Source of the DNA: CAWATZ01 sp963784995
Lineage (GTDB): Bacteria; Planctomycetota; Planctomycetia; Gemmatales; Gemmataceae
Length of the DNA stretch: 64,000 nucleotides
NCBI GenBank assembly: GCA_963784995.1
Contig: CAWATZ010000018.1
Span: forward strand, 1-64,000
Direction: 5' to 3'
This document shows, one piece after another, positions 56,677-64,000 of this stretch (the stretch's first letter is position 1; each line of letters starts with the position of its first letter). The position numbers were made by a program, and so were the translations under genes. The notes under the pieces are model-generated. The model was not told the origin of the DNA, did not search any database, and worked only from the letters and a program-made list of their open reading frames with translations.

Positions 56677-58782
56677 ATGGCTCGCTGGGGAAAGATGTTT
56701 CACTGTGTGGCCGCGGCAGTCTGCGGCCGGGGACTGAAGGGCCTGCTGGGCCTGATCCCCTATGGCGAAGTGCTTTACGACATCGGCGAAGACGCGCTGC
56801 GCCGCTGGCGGCAGATCGAATCCGAGGAGCAGATGCGTGCCGGCTTGGAGGAGTCGCTGCAAGCGGGCAGCGCGGAGGTCGTGGCCGAGGCCGCGCAAGC
56901 GGTGGAGGAAGTCTCGGCCGCCTTGCCGCAGCCGTTGCCGGCCGCCCAGAAGCAGACGCTGACCGCCTACCTGACGCAGATTCCGGCCCTGGCCCGGCAG
57001 ACGCTCAAGCGGCCGGAAGATCCCAGCGGCACCACCGTGCCGGCCAACTTCTCGCTGCGGCAGCCGGAGGACATGCTGCCGTTGCTGCCGGCCCGCTTGC
57101 CGCGGTTCCAGCCCGGTGAGGCGCGACCGGAACTGCACGGCTGGATCCTGGAACAGATCCTTGGCGTGGGCGGTTTCGGCGAGGTCTGGCTGGCACGCCA
57201 TCCACGTCTGGCTGGCACCCGGGCGGCCGTCAAGTTCTGCCTCGACCTGGAAGCTCAGGGCCGGCTGCTGCCCTACGAGGCCGAGATGATCAATCGCGTC
57301 CAGGAGCAAGGAGCCTATGAGGGAGTTGTGGCTTTGCAGGACGCCGACCTTGATGCCCGGCCGGCGTGGCTGAAGTACGAATACGTTCCCGGCGGCGACC
57401 TGACCGGCCTGATCCACGCCTGGAAACGCGACAACCAGCTTCTCACCCACGGCCTGCCTCATTTGCTGGAGCTGGCCGAGATCGTCGCTCACTTCCACGA
57501 TCTGAAGGAGCCGATCGTGCATCGCGACCTGAAGCCGGCCAACGTCCTGGTCCGGCCGCGTAGCAAGGGCGGCTGGGACCTGCGCATCACCGACTTCGGC
57601 ATCGGCGGCGTGGCGGCCCGCTACCAGCTTGCCAGTGAGGCACGCAGCAGCCAGTCGATGGGCCTACGCATGCTTTCCTATCTGCGTGGCTCGCACACGC
57701 CGCTGTACGCCTCGCCGGAACAGAAACTGGGCCAGCCACCGGACCCACGCGATGACGTTCATGCGCTGGGGGTGATTGGCTACCAGCTGCTGACCGGCCG
57801 GCTCGATCGCGGCTCCGGGGTCAAGTTCACCGAGGATTTGCGGAAAGCCGGAGTCGAGGAGAAGGTAAGCCAACTGCTGATGGATTGTGTTGATCCCGAC
57901 CGCGAGGATCGGCTGGCCACGGCGGGCGAACTGGCCAAGCGGCTGCGTCCGTTATTGACAGCCGGCACTTCTGTGGTTCAGACGGAGCCTGGTCCAGAGA
58001 AGTCGTCTCAACCGGATCCGGCCAGACCAGGTGTGTTTACCAACGGCCTGGGGATGAAGTTTGTGCGTGTGCCGGCAGGAACGTTCTGGGTGGGCGGAGG
58101 AGGCGGGCAGCCGGGCGACGAACAGGTTGAGATCCCGTATGACTTCTACATTGGCGTCTACCCAGTGACACAGGGGGAATGGCAGGCTCTGATGGGGAGC
58201 AACCCGAGTTGGTTCTCTCGAACCGGAAACGGCAAGGATCAGGTCAAGAGCATCCCCGACGCCGAGTTGAAACAGTTCCCGGTGGAGAACGTATCGTGGG
58301 AGGACGCGCAGGAGTTCATCCGGCGGTTAAACGCCCGCGAAGGCAACAGTAAATGGGTGTACCGCTTGCCACTGGAGGATGAATGGGAATACTCTTGTCG
58401 AGGAGGGGCTACTTCTCAAGCCGATTGCTCCTTCCACTACTACCTGGACCGACCCACCAACGACTTGTCTTCGGACCAGGCCAACTTTGACGGCAACTAT
58501 CCCTTTGGTTCAGGCCGCAAGGGTACATACCTCCAGCGGACCACCAAAGTGAGCTCGTACAAGCCGAACCGCCTCGGTATCTACGACATGCACGGCAACG
58601 TTTGGGAGTGGTGCCAGGACATCCTCCAAGGCTCCCAGCGCGTGATCCGGGGCGGCAGCTGGCGCAGTCGCGCCGAGGGCTGCCAGGCGAGCCCCCGCGG
58701 CGGCCGCGAGCCGGTGTGCCAGTACGACTCCCTCGGCCTGCGCCTAGCCCGAGGAGTTCCGTCCGGTGGACGACGGTATTGA
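56677..58782 (+). CDS. Ser/Thr kinase fused to a formylglycine-generating-enzyme-like domain, 701 aa
   Basis: ATG 56677 is preceded by CAGGAGACGC. Residues ~1-150 are helical. The kinase (~155-425) has GVGGFGEVW, Lys in AAVKFCLD, HRDLKPAN, DFGIGG and TPLYASPEQ. No transmembrane helix is seen between it and the C-terminal FGE-sulfatase domain: YPVTQGEWQALMGSNPSWF, NVSWEDAQEFIRRLN, YRLPLEDEWEYSCRGG, YDMHGNVWEWCQD and RVIRGGSW. FGE family members activate sulfatases, but fused forms are often ligand-binding C-type-lectin-fold modules. The C-terminus resembles the variable regions of diversity-generating retroelements, but no template repeat or reverse transcriptase is in the window. Confidence 0.9.
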   Translation: MARWGKMFHCVAAAVCGRGLKGLLGLIPYGEVLYDIGEDALRRWRQIESEEQMRAGLEESLQAGSAEVVAEAAQAVEEVSAALPQPLPAAQKQTLTAYLTQIPALARQTLKRPEDPSGTTVPANFSLRQPEDMLPLLPARLPRFQPGEARPELHGWILEQILGVGGFGEVWLARHPRLAGTRAAVKFCLDLEAQGRLLPYEAEMINRVQEQGAYEGVVALQDADLDARPAWLKYEYVPGGDLTGLIHAWKRDNQLLTHGLPHLLELAEIVAHFHDLKEPIVHRDLKPANVLVRPRSKGGWDLRITDFGIGGVAARYQLASEARSSQSMGLRMLSYLRGSHTPLYASPEQKLGQPPDPRDDVHALGVIGYQLLTGRLDRGSGVKFTEDLRKAGVEEKVSQLLMDCVDPDREDRLATAGELAKRLRPLLTAGTSVVQTEPGPEKSSQPDPARPGVFTNGLGMKFVRVPAGTFWVGGGGGQPGDEQVEIPYDFYIGVYPVTQGEWQALMGSNPSWFSRTGNGKDQVKSIPDAELKQFPVENVSWEDAQEFIRRLNAREGNSKWVYRLPLEDEWEYSCRGGATSQADCSFHYYLDRPTNDLSSDQANFDGNYPFGSGRKGTYLQRTTKVSSYKPNRLGIYDMHGNVWEWCQDILQGSQRVIRGGSWRSRAEGCQASPRGGREPVCQYDSLGLRLARGVPSGGRRY

Positions 58783-58934
58783 GCCAATCCAGGGAAGCGC
58801 AGCCTGGAGCGGAGGTCGAAGGGAGGCAACGGAACGCAGGCGGAGCCGGAGTGGAGTCGCCTCCATTCGTACTGGAGCGGAAGGCGAAGCGGACCGGGCA
58901 GATCCACCCGGGGCTTCATTCCCAAAGCCAGGAG

Positions 58935-59075
58935 TAAAGCCCCGGGTGGAGCGCAGCGCAACCCGGGGTGCGGGGGGGAGCGAGGTACGAGCGCAACCCG
59001 GGGCGGCCAACTCCCCCGGGTTGCGCTCCGCTGCGCCGCTCGTTCCTCGCGGCTCCGCTGCGCTCCACCCGGGGC
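58935..59075. repeat. REP-like palindrome cluster, left of the transposase
   Basis: Several copies of a hairpin built from CCCCGGGT...ACCCGGGG, with TGCGCTGCGCTCC-type loops, lie in both orientations. The cluster ends one base before the stop of the tyrosine transposase gene. The same units flank its other end at 59546-59647. The preceding 58783-58934 stretch is degenerate and GC-rich, with no gene. Confidence 0.85.
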
Positions 59076-59076
59076 T

Positions 59077-59529
59077 CTATTCCCAAAAGAATTCCTCATC
59101 CCCCTCGAATCCGTTCAAGCGAGCCAGTTGCCGCATCTCGTCGGTAAAGGCTTGCTTGCGATGATGTTCTTCCTGGTTCTGAATGTATTGACGCACCACG
59201 GCGAGCATCGATTGACTGACGGTGAAGGCTCCGTAACCCGTTTGCCATGCAAATCCCAGCAGCGCCTCATCGCGTTTGTGAATCCAGCGTGACGAACCGG
59301 CCTTGATCTCCCGCAGAACGTCACACAGCCGGTGGCTCGCTGTCAGCTTCACCAGGAGGTGAACGTGGTCCTCGATACCATTGACTTCCAGAGCGATTCC
59401 ACCCAGGTCGCGGACAATGCCTCCCAGATAGGCGAATAACTCGCCGCGCCAGGAAGCGTCCAGCCAGGGTTCGCGCAGTTTGGTCGAAAAGACGAGGTGA
59501 TAGAGCAGGTTCGTAAACGAGTGCGACAT
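59077..59529 (-). mobile_element. REP-associated tyrosine transposase (RAYT, IS200/Y1 family), 150 aa
   Basis: ATG 59529 has GGAGG nine bases upstream. The HUH single-strand nuclease fold is complete: LLYHLVFSTKLREPWL, the HUH pair in EDHVHLLVKL and the catalytic tyrosine region VRQYIQNQEEHHRKQ. Length fits Y1 transposases. It is flanked on both sides by REP-like palindromes rather than by IS200 ends, which points to a domesticated RAYT that mobilises or maintains REP sequences. The frame is intact. Confidence 0.88.
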
Positions 59530-59545
59530 GGTTGTTCCTCCAGCC

Positions 59546-59647
59546 CCCCCGTCCCCGGGTTGCGCTGCGCTCCACCCGGGGCTTTAGTCCCGAATACAAC
59601 GGAGTAAAGCCCCGGGTTGCGCTGCGCTCCACCCGGGGACGGGGGGA
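59546..59647. repeat. REP-like palindrome pair, right of the transposase
   Basis: Two hairpins of the form CCCCGGGT-TGCGCTGCGCTCC-ACCCGGGG stand head-to-tail, about 35 nt apart. They are enclosed by outer arms CCCCCCGTCCCC and GGGGACGGGG. The pair lies 16 nt upstream of the transposase start. Two close REP units are the form that RAYT systems usually recognise. Confidence 0.85.
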
Positions 59648-59836
59648 CGGGGCGCGACGGCCCTCGGCGCTCCCCGACGTGACCGGACGCGAAACATTCC
59701 TCAGAGCATCGCATCCCAATCACGTGCTTGCAAGCGTCAAGTGCCCATTCTGCATTTTTCTCTGGACACCTGGTAAGACTTCAGCCATTGTGGACTCGAT
59801 TGTCCCTCCCTGCTGGCTGCCCTCTGGAGTCCTTCT

Positions 59837-62800
59837 ATGCGCCGTCATCTTCTCGGTTTCGTTCTCCTCGCCTGCCTGCTCGCTCCCTCCGCCGGCCGGG
59901 CCCAGGCGGGCGGCAACCTCCTCCGCAACGGCACCTTCCAGGACGACTGGCTGACCCTGCTCCCCAAGAACAAGAACCATCACTGGGTCTACTTCCCGGA
60001 CTTCTATAACCGCAGGGACTTCAATCCCGACTCCTGGACCCTGAAGGGCAGCTGGGAATGGAAAGACGCCGATCGGCCAATGGGTGAACGCCGTCTGATC
60101 CTGCGCGGCCCGGATGCCAGCCTGAGCCAGCAGGTCAACTGGGTGGCCGTCCACGACGACCGTGTCCCTGGCGGCGGCAGCCCCGACATGGGCGGCTTTC
60201 CGGCTCTGGTGCTGCAGCGGACTTCACGACCCGAGCGGCTGGTCGGCGATCTCACCTTCCGGGTGCGGCTGAAGGGACAGAACGTCCCCGCTGGAGCGGG
60301 CTCGCTGCAGCTGTCGCTCAAGCCGGTCACGGTCCGCACGCCGTTGCCGGCGGACACTTATGCCGCTCAGTGGGTCGAGGTCAAACTGCCGGCCGAGCAG
60401 TTTCGAGCGGAGCTGACCCGGGCCGTGGCCAAAGACCCAAAGGAGACAGAGGCGAGCCGGAAGGCGGGCCTGCCTCTACCACAGTTTGCCGAGGTGCGCA
60501 TCGATTACAAGGCCGGGGCAGGGGAGGTCATCCTCGAACAGGCCGAACTGCTCGAAACGCGGCAGCACGGGGCCAACCTGGTCCGCAATCCGTCCTTCGA
60601 GGAGGTTGACAGGGCCGGCTACCCCATCGGCTGGAGTCGGCCCCAGAAGTACCGCTACTTCCCGCCGGGGCACTACTACATTTTCAACACCTGGCAAAAC
60701 GGCCCTTACCCCAACCGCGGACCGACGGCCGCCGACCCCTTGATTGCCCACGCCGGCCAGCGCAGCCTCAAAATGATCGTCGCCAGCGGCGATGAGAAGT
60801 GCGTCGTTTCCGAGCCGATCACCCTCAACCAGAAGCTCCCCCACCTGATCGAAGTGCAGGCCTGGGTCCGGCACGACAAGCTGGCCATGCTGCAAATCGA
60901 CGCCGAGGACGACAAGGGCCAGCGGCTCGACGGCTTCGACTTCATCCAGAAGGTGCCCTTCTCCATCGGCACCGACGATTGGCGGTTACTGCGTCAGGTG
61001 TTCCGGCCGCGTCAGCCGGTCAGCAGCGTCCGGGTCAAGCTGTGTGCCCGCGGCGTCAACGGTTACACGCTGGAGGACACCACCACGCAGCCGCAGAACA
61101 ACGTCACCGGCACCATCTGGTGGGACGACATTCACGTCAGCGAGCCGGAAAGCACCGAGGCGGAGCTTGCGGAACGCGGCGTCAAGCCGGCCGCTCCGGC
61201 GGCGCTGCCGGCACCGGCACAGCCCATGATCGAGGGGCTGGACCTGGGCGAGCGGAAGCTCGGTCCCAACACGTTGCGAGCAGTCCTGGTCAATCCGGGC
61301 CCGGCTGGGGAGTACCGCCTGCGGTGGAGCTTTACCCTCCCAGGCGGTAAGAAGGGCGAAGGCCAGGTCGCTTCCGTGACGGTTCCCGCTCAGGGCAAGG
61401 CCGCCGTGGAGATTTCGTACCTGATCGAGGAGCCCTGTCCCACGGCCTACACCGAGTACCGCGGCGTGCTTTCGCTGGAGGACGGCAGGGGTACGACCCT
61501 ACAGCGCACCGAACTCTGGTTTGGCGTCTGGACGACACCCATCCGGATTCGCCTCGGCGCTCTGTACCTGCGACCGGAGCAGAAGCAGCTGGTCCGGCTG
61601 AACCTGGGCCTGTCCACCCCGGCGCTGGAGAGCCTGACAGAGCTTCGGCTGGAGTTGGTCGATCGCCGCTCCGAGAAGACGCGGCGCACCGTGACGATTG
61701 CTTCCCCGGCGGCGAAGATCCGCGAGCAGCGCAGTAAGATCCCCAAGGGATTGCGCGATGACTTCGACAACCTGCTCCTGACCGACCTGGACGTCAGCGA
61801 CCTGCCCCTGCAACCTTTCAACGATCCGCAGAGGCACTATTTCGTCAGTGTCCAGGCCATTGGTCCGCAAGGGCGGCTCGTGGCGATGGCTGACTCGGCC
61901 CTGTTTTGTCGGCAGGACGCCGATCCGCCGCAGCCGGCCATCGAGCGCGTCCGAATCGAGAAGGATCTGCTTTACGTCAACGACAAACTCTGGATGCCGT
62001 GGGGCGGCGTCTACGGCTACGTCCCAGACTACGCCGGCCCTGCCGACCCGGGCGGCGGGGAGTACCGCGACCTGCGGAACCTGCCGGCCTGGAGCATCTA
62101 CGACCAGTATAGTTCCGACGTCTACACGCGCAAACGGGATGACTTCAACTGCACGCGCTACGTCGCCGGCTCCATCACGCCGCAGCAGACAATCGAGACG
62201 CGCTGGAAAGACAACCTCTATTGCTCGACCGCCTTCGTGACACCTGTACCACCGTTCTCACTCGATGACCTGGTCAAGCTGGTTGGCGACCAGGGCAAAC
62301 CCGAGTCCGTTGCCGGCGTCAAGGAAAAGCTCGACAAGTACCTCGGCTTCTGCAAAAGCGCGCCGATGGTTGTCTCGGTGACGCCCGGGCTGGAGGAGAG
62401 CTTTGGCCTGTTCCTCGGCAAGACGCCGGAGCAGCTTCAGGGCCTCGGCGAGGTCGTTGCCCATCTCCGCCAACGGACAGGCAAGCCGGTGATGGTCGGC
62501 CACGGCGGCTACTACAACCGCTTCGACTTCGAGAAGATCCCCTATTTCGACATTTACGATCCGGAAACCGAACCGATCTACCCGGCCAATCTGCACACGG
62601 CCCTGCGGCCGCTGGTGCAGGGCAAGGACAAGGTGATCTGGGTCCGGCCGCAAATGTACGAGGACGTGCCCTACGAACGCTGGCGGTTCCACACCTATGT
62701 CGAGTTGATGCGTGGCTGTCGCGGCTGGCAGTTTGCCCACGGTCCCGGCGACGCCTCGCTGTTCCGCGGACTGCACGGCGAGATGGAGTTCTTCAAGCCG

Positions 62801-63728
62801 ATCGTTTATTCCCGCGATCCAGGCCCCAAGATCACCATCGAGCCGAAGCTGGAGCACTGGTCGCGCCGCTATCAGGGCAAGACCTACCTGATCGCCGCCA
62901 CCACGCGCGCTGTCCAGCTGGGCCGCTGGCGCTGGAGCGAGGAGGAGCCCGCTCGGGGTGAGCCGCCGGCTCATGGCGGCCGGGCACGCATCACTTCTGC
63001 AACCGAGCCGGCGAGCGGCCCCAGTATCCACGGTTTGCAGCACCTGCCCGACGCCCGCACCTGGCCGGCTGGCAGCAAGCTGACCCAGTGGGTGCGCCTC
63101 GATGCCAGGGACCGGCCCGCCAACGTGGTGCTGCTGGTCAAGGCCGACGGCCGCTGGACCCATGCCGCTTCCTGGGGCAAGTTCGACCCGGCGGCGTTCG
63201 GCACCGACCGCAAGCGCACGTCCTGGTTCCTGCACAGCTTTTACAACAACGCCAATGGCTTCCTCGGCTGGGACGACAAACTCGTGGAAAAGGCCCTGCC
63301 GTACGTGCTGAACGCGCTCGGTCGAGATGGGCCCTCTGCCGGCCGCGGGTGAGTGGTTCAATCTCCAGGTGCCGCTGGACCGGATTGGAGCGGCAGGCAA
63401 GCTGATCGACGGCGTGGCGTTTCTGCACGAGGGCGGCCAGGTCGAGTGGGGCCGGACCGTGCTTGTCGATCCGGACGGCGGCGAGTCCCTGGTCTGGGGC
63501 GACTTCTTGGGTCCGCCGCCGGAGCAACTGGCCCGCACGACCATCCACGTGCCCGGACTGAAGGCAGGAACGAAGGTCCGCGTCCTCTTCGAGGACCGGG
63601 AGTTGACGGCCGGGGACGGCCAGTTTGTCGATGATTTTCGCGGGCAGGACCTGTACCAGCGCTTCGGCGGGATGGGCTACGGCTCCGAGCCGGTCGCCCT
63701 GCACCTGTACGAGATTCCCGGGCCGTGA
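59837..63728 (+). CDS. Very large secreted multidomain protein, glycosidase-like, one frameshift
   Basis: A signal peptide (GFVLLACLLAPSAGRAQA) opens a ~1296-residue extracytoplasmic protein. Residues ~25-230 and ~250-440 look like carbohydrate-binding sandwich domains (NLLRNGTFQDDW, NLVRNPSFEEVDRAGYP). A beta-rich middle follows, then a TIM-barrel-like part (~700-1000) with MPWGGVYGYVPDY, VMVGHGGYYNRFDF and FDIYDPETEPIYP. A final sandwich crosses an indel near 63335 and ends YEIPGP. The architecture suggests a polysaccharide-acting protein, but I cannot assign a glycoside-hydrolase family or catalytic acids. It stands alone. Confidence 0.7.
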
Positions 63729-63745
63729 ACGATGAGAGTGGAAAA

Positions 63746-63823
63746 TGAACCACGGATGACACGGATAACACGGATAAAATGCCTGTTGCCTTTATCCGTG
63801 TTATCCGTGTCATCCGTGGTTCA
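63746..63823. repeat. Inverted repeat made of GATGACACGGATAACACGGATAA units
   Basis: Perfect 33-nt arms (TGAACCACGGATGACACGG... and complement) flank a 12-nt spacer. Inside each arm an ACACGGATAA-like unit is repeated. It lies between convergent genes, 17 nt from the stop of the large secreted protein and 7 nt from the stop of the gene at the window end. It is AT-richer than the other hairpins and probably a bidirectional end element. Confidence 0.9.
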
Positions 63824-63830
63824 ATTGCAC

Positions 63831-64000
63831 TCAAGCGGGGAACCGCTCGTTGTCTCTCAACCAGCGGTTGCGTTTGTCCGGCTCCACCAGGCTGCTGCCG
63901 CAAGGAGAAGTCAGCAGCGCCAGGGCGATCAGGGCCGCGGCCGCCTGGGTGGCCTTCTCGCGATCCTCCGAGGGGTCCTCTTCGTTCTCGGCGATCATTC
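63831..64000 (-). CDS. Hypothetical protein, C-terminus or short complete protein
   Basis: The minus-strand frame is open from the window edge to TGA at 63831. It reads acidic, then hydrophobic (AAAALIALALLTSPCG), then charged, ending NRWLRDNERFPA. An ATG at 63996-63998 could be the true start, giving 55 residues, or the frame may continue outside. I do not recognise it. Confidence 0.45.
   Translation of the reverse strand, partial: MIAENEEDPSEDREKATQAAAALIALALLTSPCGSSLVEPDKRNRWLRDNERFPA

Noticed and set aside
58640..58780. Variable repeat of a diversity-generating retroelement at the end of the FGE-like domain
   Set aside because: The segment has the right position and fold, but no template repeat, reverse transcriptase or accessory gene is present within the window.

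Overview
The window reads as a high-GC planctomycete contig, most like Gemmataceae. The signs are serine/threonine kinases carrying WD40 propellers behind their own ECF sigma factors, an ECF sigma factor with a membrane-anchored C-terminal extension, TIGR02996/leucine-rich-repeat and Uma2 proteins, a proline-rich outer-membrane barrel, FHA, PilZ and HD-GYP proteins, and many long GC-rich inverted repeats between genes. The first ~2.86 kb (phosphoribosyltransferase, two small proteins, MscS channel) has a different, actinobacterium-like gene content. It ends abruptly where a 3'-truncated mscS meets a 5'-truncated garR, so an assembly chimera or a recombination junction should be suspected there. 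No rRNA, canonical tRNA, CRISPR array or integrase was seen.

Layout: 1-2.86 kb foreign-looking segment. 2.87-10.3 kb housekeeping genes: garR fragment, Uma2, M32 carboxypeptidase, rho, THUMP rRNA methyltransferase, HEAT-repeat membrane protein. 10.4-22.8 kb: PilZ protein, tyrosine degradation (hmgA, hpd) with a heme-oxygenase-fold enzyme, quinone oxidoreductase, FHA-GAF-HD-GYP regulator, outer-membrane barrel, cNMP-FHA protein, glycosyltransferase, small membrane protein, aminotransferase. 23.7-42.7 kb: a single-strand array of three ECF sigma/kinase-WD40 modules plus two secreted beta-propeller proteins, with decayed fragments at its edges. 43.4-50.7 kb: sigma-GIN-PDZ fusion, PQQ-type propeller, secreted alpha/beta hydrolase, LRR protein. 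50.8-52.0 kb: a conserved 245-residue protein followed by a noncoding RNA. 52.1-64 kb: two more kinases (one fused to a formylglycine-generating-enzyme-like domain), a VWA protein, a REP-associated transposase with its palindromes, and a very large secreted protein.

The best candidate for something undescribed is the RNA at about 51.55-51.98 kb. It contains two successive tRNA-like domains, each with a T arm (both loops TGCGAAT), a 7-bp acceptor-like helix closed by a loop, a D-arm equivalent and an anticodon-like stem, all with canonical tRNA junction spacings. It ends in a textbook intrinsic terminator. The topology is that of a circularly permuted tRNA or tRNA mimic, as in bacterial Y RNAs, but doubled and placed next to an uncharacterised protein gene with no Ro60 in sight.

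Two general cautions. About 18 genes or gene parts are broken by single- or two-base indels, at least one in a G-run that is intact in its paralogues, so residual sequencing error is likely. Most long inverted repeats begin within about 20 nt of a stop codon, suggesting 3'-end or termination elements rather than random insertions.
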